Shown in pieces: positions 1-10,300 of a DNA stretch of 64,000 nt. The DNA comes from Ferribacterium limneticum. GTDB lineage: Bacteria > Pseudomonadota > Gammaproteobacteria > Burkholderiales > Rhodocyclaceae. The notes beneath the pieces were generated by a model, which saw only the letters and a program-made list of their open reading frames with translations, did no database searches and was not told where the DNA came from. Within the stretch, counting starts at the first letter, position 1. Each line of letters opens with the position of its first letter. The translations under genes and the position numbers were made by a program. The stretch spans positions 2,850,001 to 2,914,000 of the forward strand of contig NZ_CP075190.1 in NCBI RefSeq assembly GCF_020510585.1, written 5' to 3'.

Positions 1-313
1 ACACGATTTCCTCGCGCCCCGGGGCGTGGATGAAGTCGCGCACCTTGTCGCGCGTCGCTTCGTAGGCCTCGGTTGCCTCCTGGCTCAAATGATGGATGCC
101 GCGGTGAATGTTGGCGTTGTAATGGGCGTAGTAGTGGCGTTCGGCCTCGATGACCGACCACGGCTTCTGGCTGGTCGCGGCGTTGTCGAGATAGACCAGC
201 GGGTGCTGGTGGACCTCGCGGTGCAGGATGGGGAAATCCTGGCGGCGGCGGATGACGTCGAGGACCGGCGCTTGCTGCGCCACGCTATTCACTGCGGTGA
301 CCATGCTTGTCAT
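1..313 (-). CDS. sufS: Cysteine desulfurase SufS (partial, 3' end outside window)
   Basis: Only the first 104 codons are in the window. SufS is a PLP enzyme that takes sulfur from cysteine as a persulfide and passes it to the SufBCD scaffold. The visible N-terminus contains the family signature YLDNAATSQKP (about residues 41-51), followed by YNANIHRGIHHLS, which is typical of group II (SufS/CsdA) desulfurases. The PLP lysine and active-site cysteine lie beyond the edge. The ATG at 313 is chosen because AGGGGA precedes it at good spacing; a second in-frame ATG at 304 is possible. It starts 9 bases after the sufD stop, so it is the last visible gene of sufBCDS. Confidence 0.93.
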   Translation of the reverse strand, partial: MTSMVTAVNSVAQQAPVLDVIRRRQDFPILHREVHQHPLVYLDNAATSQKPWSVIEAERHYYAHYNANIHRGIHHLSQEATEAYEATRDKVRDFIHAPGREEIV

Positions 314-322
314 GCTGTCCCC

Positions 323-1630
323 TTATTGTTGCGGCAGCCGGGCATGCAGCAACTCGTCGAGTCTTTCCTGGAGCGCCGGGGGGCTGACCCGATTGACGAT
401 TTCCATGGCAAAGGCGCGGGTCAGCATGGCCCGGGCGGCTGACTGGCCGATTCCCCGGGAACACAGATAGAACACCTGGTCCTCGTCGAGCTGGCCGACC
501 GTCGCCCCATGGCTGCACTTGACGTCGTCGGCCCAGATTTCGAGTTGCGGCTTGGTATCGATTTCGGCGTTTTCCGACAGCAGCAGGTTGTGGTTGGTCT
601 GTACGGCATCGCTGCCCTGGGCATCGGGATGGACCAGCACGCGCCCGTTGAAGACGGCCCGCGAGGCCCCGTTGAGGACGCCCTTGTAGAGCTCGCGGCT
701 GGTGCATCGGGGCTGCAAGTGGTCGATGCGGGTGTGGTGATCGACATGCTGGCGGCCGTCGGTGAGGTAGAGCCCATCGAGTTCGCAGCTGGCTTCCTCG
801 GCTTGCAGCCTGACCGTGATGCCGACCCGGGCAAGACGGGCGCCAAGCGCGAAGGAACTGGAAACAAAACGGCTTTTTGCCGCCTGGGAGACGTTGACCG
901 TAGCAATATGAAATGCGTTGGGGCTTTCCTGTTGCAGCTTGTGATGGTCGATCGCGGCGCCGGTATCGAGCACGATGTCGGTGACTGCGTTGGTGAAATA
1001 ACTGATATCGCCGACCGCCACATGGTGCTCGATGATGCTGGCCGAACTGCCGGCGCCGGCCAGCACGAGATTGCGCGGCTGGATCGCCAGATTGGCTTCG
1101 CCGGCGATGAAGAGGAGTTGGATCGGTTCCTTGACGACGCAGCCCGGCGGCAGGCGAACATAGGCGCCATCGGTCATGAACGCCAGGTTCAAGTCGGCAA
1201 AGGCAGAAGGCGGCGGGTAAGTCACCAGTGCCTCTTCGAGGTCGTCCGGACTCCGCTCCAGGCGATAGGTCAGGCTGGCCAATCGCATGTCGTCCGGCAG
1301 GAGGCCAAGGCGGGACAAACCCGCTTCGAGATGACCATTGACGAAAACCAGCAAATGGCTGTCCGGCAGGGCATGGATGTCGACCAGCCGGCTCAGAAAT
1401 ACGGAACCCTCGGGCGGCAGCACATTGAAACGCCCGTGCGCGATGGCGGAGACATTGGTGTATTTCCAGTCCTCGTCATGCAAGCCGGGAAAGCCCTGCT
1501 GGGAAAATCGGCCGATGGCCTCGGCCCGGCTCTCGCTCAGCCAGTCCAGGTGCCGACCGGGCAACAGGCTGGAGATTCGCCGGAAGGCCCCGAGATAGTC
1601 ATTGGCGGAAGGCGACTGGCGGACGTTCAA
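323..1630 (-). CDS. sufD: Fe-S cluster assembly protein SufD
   Basis: 435 aa, a normal length for SufD, the beta-helix partner of SufB in the SufBC2D scaffold that builds Fe-S clusters in the cytosol. The C-terminal half carries conserved family blocks: a DHHTRIDH stretch, then GVLNGASRAVFNGRV, then SDAVQTNHNLLLS, and CSHGATVGQLDEDQVFYLCSRG near the end. The start codon overlaps the sufC stop (ATGA), so translation is probably coupled. The codons for ATVN (around position 910) resemble the first bases of the dispersed repeat but the match stops there. Confidence 0.95.
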   Translation of the reverse strand: MNVRQSPSANDYLGAFRRISSLLPGRHLDWLSESRAEAIGRFSQQGFPGLHDEDWKYTNVSAIAHGRFNVLPPEGSVFLSRLVDIHALPDSHLLVFVNGHLEAGLSRLGLLPDDMRLASLTYRLERSPDDLEEALVTYPPPSAFADLNLAFMTDGAYVRLPPGCVVKEPIQLLFIAGEANLAIQPRNLVLAGAGSSASIIEHHVAVGDISYFTNAVTDIVLDTGAAIDHHKLQQESPNAFHIATVNVSQAAKSRFVSSSFALGARLARVGITVRLQAEEASCELDGLYLTDGRQHVDHHTRIDHLQPRCTSRELYKGVLNGASRAVFNGRVLVHPDAQGSDAVQTNHNLLLSENAEIDTKPQLEIWADDVKCSHGATVGQLDEDQVFYLCSRGIGQSAARAMLTRAFAMEIVNRVSPPALQERLDELLHARLPQQ

Positions 1631-2400
1631 GGCATGATCTCCGCCGGCCCCGGCGCATCGGCCGGCTTGCCGTACCCGGTGCGCTCGAGTTCGATGGCCA
1701 GTTCCGGCCCGCCGGAGCGTGCAATTCGGCCGTCAGCCAGGACGTGGACCTGATCCGGCACGACGTAGTCGAGCAGGCGCTGGTAATGCGTAACCATAAT
1801 GATCGCCCGCTGCGGGCTGCGCAGCCCGTTGATGCCGCTGGCCACGACTTTCAGGGCATCGATGTCGAGGCCCGAATCGCTTTCGTCGAGAAGAGCTAAC
1901 GTTGGCTCAAGCAGCGCCATCTGCAGGATTTCGTTGCGCTTCTTCTCACCGCCGGAAAAACCTTCATTGACTGGCCGGTAAAGCAGGCTTTCGTCCATGC
2001 CGAGCTGTTTGAGCTTGCTGCGGATCAGGGCAAGGAAATCGATGGCGTCGAGTTCCGCCAGACCGTTGTGGCGGCGCTGGGCGTTGAGCGCAGCCTTGAG
2101 GAAATAGACATTGGTAACCCCGGAAATTTCCACCGGATACTGGAAGGCGAGAAAGATGCCTTGCCGGGCCCTGTCCTCAGCCGCCATGTCGAGCAGATTG
2201 TTGCCCTGATAGAGGACTTCGCCGGCCGTCACGGCATAGCCGCTGCGCCCGGCCAGGACATGGGCCAGCGTGCTTTTGCCCGAGCCATTGGGGCCCATGA
2301 TGGCATGGACCTCGCCGGCCTTGACGCTGAGGTCCAGCCCCTTGAGGATGGGTTGGCCATCGACGTTGACGTGGAGATTGCGGATCTCGAGCATGATCAT
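1627..2400 (-). CDS. sufC: Fe-S assembly ATPase SufC
   Basis: 257 aa ABC-type ATPase that drives the SufBCD scaffold; soluble, not a transporter. It shows Walker A GPNGSGKST (about residues 37-45), the SufC-type signature FSGGEKKRNEI, Walker B LALLDESDSGLD and the H-loop MVTHYQRLL. The start is either the ATG at 2400 or the third codon ATG at 2394; the second gives MLEIRNLHV, closer to the family N-terminus. It lies 8 bases after the sufB stop and overlaps the sufD start. Confidence 0.95.
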   Translation of the reverse strand: MIMLEIRNLHVNVDGQPILKGLDLSVKAGEVHAIMGPNGSGKSTLAHVLAGRSGYAVTAGEVLYQGNNLLDMAAEDRARQGIFLAFQYPVEISGVTNVYFLKAALNAQRRHNGLAELDAIDFLALIRSKLKQLGMDESLLYRPVNEGFSGGEKKRNEILQMALLEPTLALLDESDSGLDIDALKVVASGINGLRSPQRAIIMVTHYQRLLDYVVPDQVHVLADGRIARSGGPELAIELERTGYGKPADAPGPAEIMP

Positions 2401-2408
2401 TGGCGCCG

Positions 2409-3857
2409 TCAGCCGATGCTGCCTTCCAGGCTGACGCCGAGCAGCTTTTGCGCCTCGACGGCAAACTCCATCGGGAGTTCCTGGAAGACTTCCTTGCAGA
2501 ATCCGTTGACGATCATCGACACGGCATCTTCCGCCGACAGGCCGCGGCTCTGGCAGTAGAACAACTGGTCCTCGCCGATACGCGACGTGGTGGCCTCATG
2601 TTCGACCCGGGCCGACGGGTGCTTGACCTCGATGTAGGGAAAAGTGTGGGCGGCGCACTTGTCGCCAAGCAGCAGCGAGTCGCACTGGCTGTAGTTGCGG
2701 GCTCCGATGGCGCTTTTCGCAATCTTCACCAGACCCCGGTAGGCGTTGTGGCCATGGCCGGCCGAGATGCCCTTGGAAACGATGTTGCTGCGGGTGTTTT
2801 TCCCCAAATGGATCATCTTGGTCCCGGTATCGGCCTGCTGGAAATTATTGGTCAGCGCCACCGAATGGAATTCACCGTGCGAGTTGTCGCCTTTGAGGAT
2901 CACGCTGGGGTATTTCCAGGTGATCGCCGAGCCGGTTTCGACCTGGGTCCAGGAAATCCGCGAGTTGTCGCCACGGCATTCGCCGCGCTTGGTGACGAAG
3001 TTGTAGATGCCGCCCTTGCCGTTCTTGTCGCCGGGATACCAGTTCTGCACCGTGGCGTAGCGGATCTGGGCGTTTTCCAGGGCGATCAACTCGACCACGG
3101 CGGCGTGCAACTGGTTCTCGTCGCGCATCGGCGCCGTGCAGCCTTCGAGGTAACTGACGTAGCTGTCGCGGTCGGCGATGATCAGGGTACGTTCGAACTG
3201 GCCGGTGTTCAGCGCATTGATGCGGAAATAGGTGGACAGCTCCATCGGGCAATGGACGCCGGGCGGGATGTAGCAGAAGGAGCCGTCGGAAAATACCGCC
3301 GAGTTGAGGCTGGCGAAATAGTTGTCGGTATAGGGAACGACCGAACCCAGATACTGCCGGACCAGCTCCGGATGTTCGCGGACAGCCTCGGAGAAGGGGC
3401 AAAAGATGATGCCCAGTTCGCCCAGCTTGGCCTTGAAGGTGGTGGCCACCGAGACACTGTCGAATACCGCGTCGACGGCGACGCCGGCCAGCAGTTCGCG
3501 CTCTTCGAGCGGCACCCCGAGTTTTTCGTAGGTGCGCAGCAATTCAGGATCGACGTCGGCCAGACTTTGCGGCCCGTCCTTGCGCGAGCGTGGGGCCGAG
3601 TAATAGCTGATGGCCTGGTAGTCGATCGGCGGATGATGAATGGTGGACCAGCCGGGTTCCCTCATGGTCAGCCAGTGCCGGTAGGCCTTGAGGCGCCATT
3701 CCAGCATGAATTCCGGCTCGTCCTTCTTGGCCGAAATGAGGCGGATGACCTCTTCGTTCAGTCCTTGGGGGACGGAGTCTGTCTCCAGATCGGTGACGAA
3801 TCCGTGCCGGTATTCCTGACTGACCAGTTCATCGAGTTTGGTGGCTTCCTTGAGCAT
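2409..3857 (-). CDS. sufB: Fe-S cluster assembly scaffold SufB
   Basis: 482 aa, the usual length of SufB, on which the nascent cluster is assembled. The C-terminal region has the conserved [19 protein letters not shown] block with the cysteine used as sulfur entry in the family, the [22 protein letters not shown] block with its conserved glutamate, and a [13 protein letters not shown] segment. An AAGGAGG ribosome site stands just before the ATG at 3857. First gene of sufBCDS; no sufA or iscR-like gene is adjacent. The divergent upstream region to 4145 holds one copy of the dispersed repeat. Confidence 0.96.
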   Translation of the reverse strand: MLKEATKLDELVSQEYRHGFVTDLETDSVPQGLNEEVIRLISAKKDEPEFMLEWRLKAYRHWLTMREPGWSTIHHPPIDYQAISYYSAPRSRKDGPQSLADVDPELLRTYEKLGVPLEERELLAGVAVDAVFDSVSVATTFKAKLGELGIIFCPFSEAVREHPELVRQYLGSVVPYTDNYFASLNSAVFSDGSFCYIPPGVHCPMELSTYFRINALNTGQFERTLIIADRDSYVSYLEGCTAPMRDENQLHAAVVELIALENAQIRYATVQNWYPGDKNGKGGIYNFVTKRGECRGDNSRISWTQVETGSAITWKYPSVILKGDNSHGEFHSVALTNNFQQADTGTKMIHLGKNTRSNIVSKGISAGHGHNAYRGLVKIAKSAIGARNYSQCDSLLLGDKCAAHTFPYIEVKHPSARVEHEATTSRIGEDQLFYCQSRGLSAEDAVSMIVNGFCKEVFQELPMEFAVEAQKLLGVSLEGSIG

Positions 3858-3985
3858 AGCTAGCCTCCTTCACATTTTTGACCGGATGAGGTATTCATCG
3901 TTCCGTATCGGTCGCCGACCATGGCCTTCCGCTTCAGGAAATGCGGGGGCGAATTGACCCGTCCGATGCTGGCGGGCCAAGCGGA

Positions 3986-4020
3986 CTTTTCATTTTTGGG
4001 CATTTTTTCCGGTTGACCGT
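3986..4020 (-). repeat. Dispersed 35-bp repeat, copy 1 (intergenic)
   Basis: Read on the minus strand it begins ACGGTCAACCGGAAAAAATG and ends with an A-rich AAAATG-like tail, matching the window consensus almost throughout. It lies about 130 bp upstream of the sufB start, in the 288-bp gap divergent to the TonB receptor gene. Confidence 0.85.
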
Positions 4021-4145
4021 GGCGGGGGCCTTCATTTCCCGGGTACCAGCCCCGAAATAACGTCTTTTGTTGCCAAAAAAGAGGCATTCCATTAGATTCC
4101 GGACATATTTATAAAAATCCAGAAAATGGACCACCGGGGTACTCC

Positions 4146-6239
4146 ATGTTTCAAGTCCGTTTGCTTTCCAGCCTGTTGCTCGCCTCTGGTGCCAGCCTTA
4201 CCCTGGCCCAGCCGATGGTCGACGAGGAAGACCTGGCGCTGGCTTATGGCGACAAGAGTTTCGTCTCCATCGCTACGGGTTCCCGGCAACCAGTCCAGAA
4301 GGCACCTTCGGCAGCCACCGTGATTACCTCGGAAGAAATTGCCAGCATGGGAGCAAGAACTCTCAGTGAAGCACTGGAAGCGGTTCCCGGCCTACACGTC
4401 TCACGCAACACCCTGCAAAACAACTACGCCCCGACCTACGGCATGCGCGGCATCCTCACCGGAAGTTCGCCACACGTCCTGATGATGGTCAACGGCATTC
4501 CCAGAACCAGCGTCTATCTCGGCAACTCTGACGAAACGATGGTTGAACTGCCGGTAGACAACATCGCCCGCATTGAAGTCATTCGAGGCCCCGGCTCCGC
4601 TGTTTACGGTGCGGATGCCTTTGCCGGCACAATAAACATCATCACCAAGACAGCCGCAGACATTGACCGCACCAGCGTCGCCGTCGGCGCCGGCTCCTTC
4701 AATAGCTGGGATACCTGGTTCCAGCATGGCGGCAGACATGGAGACTTCGACGTCGCCGCCTATCTCAAAATCGGCTCAACCGATGGGCAGCGACGGAGCA
4801 TCGCCAGCGACTATCAGTCCGGTTTCGATACCGCGTTCGGCACCACAGCGTCCCGCGCCCCGGGTTCGGTGAACGTCGGATACGACAGCATCGATGGCCA
4901 GGCCGACATCGGTTATGGCAAATTCCGCCTGCGCGCCGGCTACACCCGACGAGACAATTTGGGGACTGGAGCAGGGATCGCCGGCGCGCTCGACCCCGAG
5001 GGGAAAGTCCAGAGCGAACGCATCACCAGCGATTTATCGTGGAGCGATGCGAATATCGGCCGTGACCTGAGCCTGACCTTGCTGGCTTCCTATATGCAAC
5101 TCGCCAACGAAGTCACCACGCCGCTCAGGGTTTTCCCGGCCGGCGCCGATTTTACTGCCATCGGCGGCAGCGCATTCCCGGCAGGCATGCTTGGCAAACC
5201 CGACAAATGGGAACGCCAGACCCGCTTTTCCGCAACCAGCATTTACTCGGGCTTTGCCGACCACCGGATACGTATTGGCTTCGGCCATGACGAAATGGAA
5301 ATCTACAAAACGGCGGAAAGCAAGAATTTCACGCTGCTGCCTGGTTCACCGACAATATTACCCGGCGGCATGACGACCGCCACCGGCGCCGATCTATTCC
5401 TGGCCCCGCACAAACGCCAACTCGATTACATCTATCTCCAGGACGAATGGAGTTTTGCCCGGGCATGGACGCTGACTGGCGGCGTTCGCTACGACAATTT
5501 CTCGGATTTCGGCAGCACTACCAACCCGCGCCTTGCCCTGGTCTGGGAAGCGCGCCACGACCTGACAGCCAAGTTGATGTACGGCACGGCCTTCCGCGCC
5601 CCCTCCTTCGTCGAGCAGTACGCCACCGGCAATCCCATTGCATTGGGCAACTCGTCACTGATGCCGGAAAAAATCACCACTCTGGAAGCGGCCCTCACCT
5701 GGCAAGCCAGCCATGATCTGCAAACCAGCCTGAGCATTTTCCAGCACGAAATTACCGACATGATCAGCCAGACCGGGGCCACCTACCAGAACACCGGCAA
5801 GCAGACCGGCAGCGGCGGCGAACTGGAGGTCGCCTGGGATGCGACAACCAGCCTGCGCCTGACAGGCCACTACGCTTATCAGAAAAACATCGACGAGACG
5901 ACCCAAACCGATGCCGGCTACGCACCGCACCACCACCTGTACAGCCGCGCCGACTGGCGGTTCACGCCCGGCTGGAAACTGAGCGGCCAGGTCAATTACG
6001 TGGCCGACCGCAACCGAGCCTGGGGCGACACGCGGGCCGCCGTCCCCGATTACACGGCAGTGGACCTGACCCTGCGCAGTGACCGGCCGAAACGCGGTTG
6101 GGATTTCTCGGCGTCGATATACAACCTTTTTGATGCCGACATCCGGGAACCGAGCAAGCCAACCTCGTCGGGCGTAATCACCTACGATCTGCCAATGCCG
6201 GGCCGAACCCTCTGGCTCCAGGCCCGTTACAGCCTATAA
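4146..6239 (+). CDS. TonB-dependent outer-membrane receptor
   Basis: 697 aa. A signal peptide occupies about residues 1-21 (ending SLTLAQ). A plug domain follows at about 50-165, with SAATVITSEEI, TLSEALEAVPGL, YGMRGI and the IEVIRGPGSAVYGADAFAGTINI block, all typical of TonB receptors. The remainder is beta-barrel, with YLQDEWSF, GTAFRAPSF and a terminal aromatic-rich strand ending ARYSL. The ligand cannot be read from sequence; the overall type resembles siderophore/cobalamin/copper receptors. It is the first gene of a three-gene plus-strand operon with a periplasmic binding protein and a giant hybrid kinase, so a role in sensing as well as uptake is inferred. Confidence 0.92.
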   Translation: MFQVRLLSSLLLASGASLTLAQPMVDEEDLALAYGDKSFVSIATGSRQPVQKAPSAATVITSEEIASMGARTLSEALEAVPGLHVSRNTLQNNYAPTYGMRGILTGSSPHVLMMVNGIPRTSVYLGNSDETMVELPVDNIARIEVIRGPGSAVYGADAFAGTINIITKTAADIDRTSVAVGAGSFNSWDTWFQHGGRHGDFDVAAYLKIGSTDGQRRSIASDYQSGFDTAFGTTASRAPGSVNVGYDSIDGQADIGYGKFRLRAGYTRRDNLGTGAGIAGALDPEGKVQSERITSDLSWSDANIGRDLSLTLLASYMQLANEVTTPLRVFPAGADFTAIGGSAFPAGMLGKPDKWERQTRFSATSIYSGFADHRIRIGFGHDEMEIYKTAESKNFTLLPGSPTILPGGMTTATGADLFLAPHKRQLDYIYLQDEWSFARAWTLTGGVRYDNFSDFGSTTNPRLALVWEARHDLTAKLMYGTAFRAPSFVEQYATGNPIALGNSSLMPEKITTLEAALTWQASHDLQTSLSIFQHEITDMISQTGATYQNTGKQTGSGGELEVAWDATTSLRLTGHYAYQKNIDETTQTDAGYAPHHHLYSRADWRFTPGWKLSGQVNYVADRNRAWGDTRAAVPDYTAVDLTLRSDRPKRGWDFSASIYNLFDADIREPSKPTSSGVITYDLPMPGRTLWLQARYSL

Positions 6240-6240
6240 T
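6235..6240 (+). promoter_or_regulatory. Possible -10 element, leaderless-type spacing
   Basis: TATAAT ends 6 bases before the ATG at 6247 and overlaps the stop of the receptor gene. If used, transcription would start at or next to the ATG. No convincing -35 hexamer was found, and the gene may simply be read through from upstream. Confidence 0.25.
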
Positions 6241-6246
6241 GCTGCC

Positions 6247-7392
6247 ATGACATTGCCTTTGATCCGCTTCGTGCTGGCTTTCCTTCTGGCCGCTGCCGTT
6301 GTCCACGTCCAGGCCGAACCGACTCGTATCGCGGTCATTTTCGCGGAATCGGATGATAGCAATGCAAGCAGCTTTGCCGGAGTTCTTGGCGGAATCGAAA
6401 ACACGCCTGGCGTTGAGATCATCCTTCTCTCCCTGAAAGACCTCGACGAACCTCAGCTGGCCCAGCTGTTGCTCGCCCCAAAGCAACGCAGCGGAGCACT
6501 CCAGTTGGCAGCGGCGGGCGGCAATATCGGGCCAATCGCAGTGCTTTACCCGGATATTGGCGAACCGTACCGCAGCATCTTCTCCAAGATTATCGAAGGT
6601 ATAGAGGAAACATCCCGTACCAAGGTCGCCAGCTATGCCGTCGGCAGCAATTTCAACGCCCAGGCCATATCGGGAGAACTGAAGCGTCAGGACATCAGGG
6701 TGGTCATCGCCCTCGGGCGCAACGGACTGCGGGCGGCCAGCACTCTCGACAAGGAAATAGGCGTTGTGGCCGGTGGCGTCGTCTCTGTTTCGGAAACCGA
6801 ACAACGTGGCAACGCCGTTCTCAGCCTGGCGCCGGACCCGGCGCTGCTCTTTGCTCGCCTGAAAACGCTGTCGCCGAAGACGCAGCGCGTTTTCGTCATC
6901 TACGAGCCCCGCCAGAACGGCTGGCTGATCAAGCTGGCAAGAGAAGCAGCCAGGGCACAGGGCATCGAACTGGTGGCCCAGGAAGCCGGCGACTTGAAGA
7001 GTGCGCTTGGCATCTACCAGACCATCTTCGCCACAGCCGACAGCAAACGCGATGCGCTCTGGTTACCGCAGGACAGCACGACGGTCGACGAGTCGCTGGT
7101 CTTGCCGCTGGTCTTGCAGGAGTCCTGGAACAAGAACATTCCGGTCTTCTCCAGCAACGTTTCACATGTCAAGCGCGGCGCCCTTTTCGCGCTTTACCCC
7201 AACAACATCGAACTAGGTCGCAACCTGGCCAACTCGGCCATCGGCATGGCGAGCGGCACCCCCACCGCGCGCGGAGTCCTGCCCTTGCGTGACGTCCTGA
7301 CGGCATACAACACCCGCACCGCAAGCCACCTCGGACTGCACCCATCAATCGCCCAGCAACAGGGCTTCGATCTGCTGTTTCCGGAGCAATAA
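6247..7392 (+). CDS. Periplasmic ABC_sub_bind-type substrate-binding protein
   Basis: 381 aa. The cleavable signal peptide is about residues 1-23 (ending VHVQA), so the protein is periplasmic. The body alternates beta strands and helices as in type I periplasmic binding proteins, and the second half (GNAVLSLAPDPALLFARLKTLSPKTQRVFVIY; later WNKNIPVFSSNVSHVKRGALFALYPNNIELGRNLA) fits the ABC_sub_bind family (PF04392). No permease or ATPase gene is next to it. It lies between a TonB receptor and a membrane kinase, so it may be a ligand-binding partner of the kinase instead of a transport component (inference). Confidence 0.8.
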   Translation: MTLPLIRFVLAFLLAAAVVHVQAEPTRIAVIFAESDDSNASSFAGVLGGIENTPGVEIILLSLKDLDEPQLAQLLLAPKQRSGALQLAAAGGNIGPIAVLYPDIGEPYRSIFSKIIEGIEETSRTKVASYAVGSNFNAQAISGELKRQDIRVVIALGRNGLRAASTLDKEIGVVAGGVVSVSETEQRGNAVLSLAPDPALLFARLKTLSPKTQRVFVIYEPRQNGWLIKLAREAARAQGIELVAQEAGDLKSALGIYQTIFATADSKRDALWLPQDSTTVDESLVLPLVLQESWNKNIPVFSSNVSHVKRGALFALYPNNIELGRNLANSAIGMASGTPTARGVLPLRDVLTAYNTRTASHLGLHPSIAQQQGFDLLFPEQ

Positions 7393-7398
7393 GGCGCT

Positions 7399-10300
7399 AT
7401 GGGTTGGCTCTCGCGGCAACTCCGTGGGTTCAAAAGATCGACCTTCCGCCGCCAGCTTGCCATCCTGTTTTCCGTCGGAGTCTTGTCCGTCTCGCTACTT
7501 GCGGCCCTCGCCACATCCTGGCAAGGCAGCCGCCAGTTGCATGCCAGCAAGCTTGACGATGGTTTGCGCATTACCCGTATCCTCGCCACCCAGAGCCGGC
7601 TGGCACTGGCCTTTGGCTCAGCAGAGAATGTTTCGGAAGCTCTGGAGGCAGCCTCCGCCTTCCCCGATATAAGCAGGATCGAAATCCGCCATGCCGACGG
7701 GAGAACATTGCTCGAAAACGGCAATGCGATTGTTGGCGAGATCGACCGCAGCCTGCCCAACAACAGTCACCAAACCTATCTTGAAGCCGAGAATGCGGCC
7801 GGCTGGCGCTTTGTCGCGCCGGTCTGGTCTGTCTCGGGACCGGACTCCCAGTTCGAGACCACCGAACGCAAGGACATCCTGCTCGGTTTCGTCATCATCG
7901 ACCAAAGCAAGGCAACGCTGAAAGCCCTTGTCCAGGAAGTGTTCGTCGTCAATTTCGCCGCTGGTCTGGCCTTTGCGGTGCTCTTTGTCCTTGCCGTGCG
8001 TATCCTGGCACGGCGCCTGACCCAGCCCCTGGCCGACCTGTCAGCCACCATGACGCGCGCCGAAAAGGGTGAAATCGGACTACGCGCCGATCTCTCCGGC
8101 CCGCGTGATCTGGCCGACATGGCCCGTGCCTTCAACAGCATGATGGGAGCCCTTGAACAGCGCGAGCTTGAGTTGCGCACGGCCCGCGACAGCGCCTTGC
8201 GTTTTGCCAAACTGAAATCCGATTTCGCCGCCACGGTCAGTCATGAGATACGGACCCCGCTGAACGGCGTTATCGGTACGCTCGACATGCTCAAAATGGG
8301 CAAGATGAATCGCGATCAAAAGGAACTGCTTGATCTGGCCTGGGATTCCTCGCAGTACCTGCTCGAACTGATCAACAATATCCTCGACTTTTCCCGTCTG
8401 GAAGCTGGCCGCATGGAGGTGGATGCCTGCGACTTCGCCATGCAGCCCCTGATCGATGGGGTGATGAATATGTTTCACGCCCAGGCCACCAGCAAGAATC
8501 TGGCCTTGACGGCCAGCGTGGCACCGAACGTGCCACCGGTTCTCAATGGCGATCCAGCACGCATCCGTCAAGTGCTGATCAACCTGATCGGCAATGCGCT
8601 CAAATTTACCGAGCACGGCTCGGTGACGTTGACGGTAGAACGCACCGAAGATCAAGGTCTGCTGCGCTTCGGCATTCGCGATACTGGCATCGGCATTGCC
8701 AAGGAACAGCAGGCGGAGATTTTCGACTCATTCACCCAGGCGGATACTTCGACAACCCGTCGCTACGGCGGCAGTGGTCTGGGTCTCTCGATCAGCAAGC
8801 AGATCGTCCGTCTGCTTGGTGGCGAAATCGGAGTGGACTGCACCACCGACCGCCAGGGCAGCCTGTTCTGGTTTACCACACCTTGTGTCGCCGGGATGCC
8901 CATCGCCGATGTTCCCCCGGGCGAACCAATCCTCGCCAGCAGCGGACGCATTCTTATCGCCGAGGACAACGCGACCAACCAACTGGTGGCAGCCGGCATG
9001 CTGCGCCTGCTGGGATGTTCGAGCAGCATCGCGAAGAATGGGGTCGAAGCCGTCAACCAGTGGCAGGCCGGCAACTGGGATCTGATCCTGATGGATTGCT
9101 CAATGCCTGAAATGGACGGTTTCCAGGCCACTGCCGCCATCCGCAACCTGGAAGCCGGCAGCGGCTGCCATACGCCTATCATTGCGATGACCGCCAACAC
9201 CCTGCCGGCCGACATAGAACGTTGCAAGGCGACCGGCATGGACGACCACCTGCCCAAGCCTCTGACGCTGGAAGCCCTTTCTGCCTGCCTCAAGCAGTGG
9301 CTGAACTGGCACACCGACCTGTCGGTCGCGGCCGAGCCGTCGACCGACCCGGGCAACAATCTGCCGCTCGATAGCACAGTACTGAAACGGCTACGGGAAA
9401 TTCTCGGTGCGTCGATCAGCGAAGCCATCCGGCCGTTCCTGGAAGATGTCCCGCGTTACCTGACGGAGCTGGAGCGAGCCATCGCAGCCGGTGATGCCGG
9501 AACAGTTCGCCAGGTGACGCATGTCATCAAGGGTGCCGCCAGCAATCTGGGTGCCGTTGCCCTGGCCGGAGTCGCCCGTGAGATGGAAACGCATGCCGAG
9601 GCCGGAGCGCTTGGCGAGGCCAGCGAAGGTTTGTTGCGCCTGCGGACCGAATTCGCCGTCATCGAACCGGAGTTGAGACAGGAACTGGCCCCCTCGCCTG
9701 ACAGCCTGCCCCAATTGCGCGAAGATGCGCCCATCGTGCTGGTGGTAGACGATGATCGCAGCACCCGTTCGGCGCTGCGTCACGCCCTGCATCGCAGCGG
9801 TTTCCGCGTCGAAGAAGCCGGTAACGGCAGTGAAGCCTTGATCTGGCTGGAGAACAATCCCGCCGATGCCATCCTGATGGATGCCCTGATGCCGGTCATG
9901 GATGGCTTCGCCGCCTGCGCCGTCCTGAAGGGCCACTCGCGCTGGAAAGACATCCCGATCCTGATGATCACTGCCCTCGAAGACCGTCAGTCCATCGAGC
10001 GGGCTTTCGAGGTCGGCGCCAGTGATTTCATTCCCAAGCCTATCCACTTCTCGGTCGTCAACCAGCGTGTCCGGCGGGTCATCGATGCCACCCGCACCGA
10101 GCGGCACGTCCAGCATCTCGCCTACAACGACGCCCTGACCGGACTGCCCAACCGCCTGCTGTTCATGGAGCAATTGAACCAGGCCATCGAACGCACCTCG
10201 GCCCATGACAGCATGCTGGCTGTACTGTTCCTTGACCTCGACCGCTTCAAGTTCATTAACGACACCCTCGGTCACGAAGTAGGCGACAAGTTGCTGGCGA

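Noticed and set aside
890..925. Minus-strand GCTACGGTCAAC in sufD.
   Set aside because: Similarity ends after 12 bases; no A-run or GGCC box follows. The encoded ATVNVSQAAKS looks like plain SufD sequence.
509..1753. Long open frame on the plus strand opposite sufD and sufC (414 codons).
   Set aside because: It is antisense to well-conserved suf genes, its translation has no domain, and such frames are common shadows in high-GC DNA.
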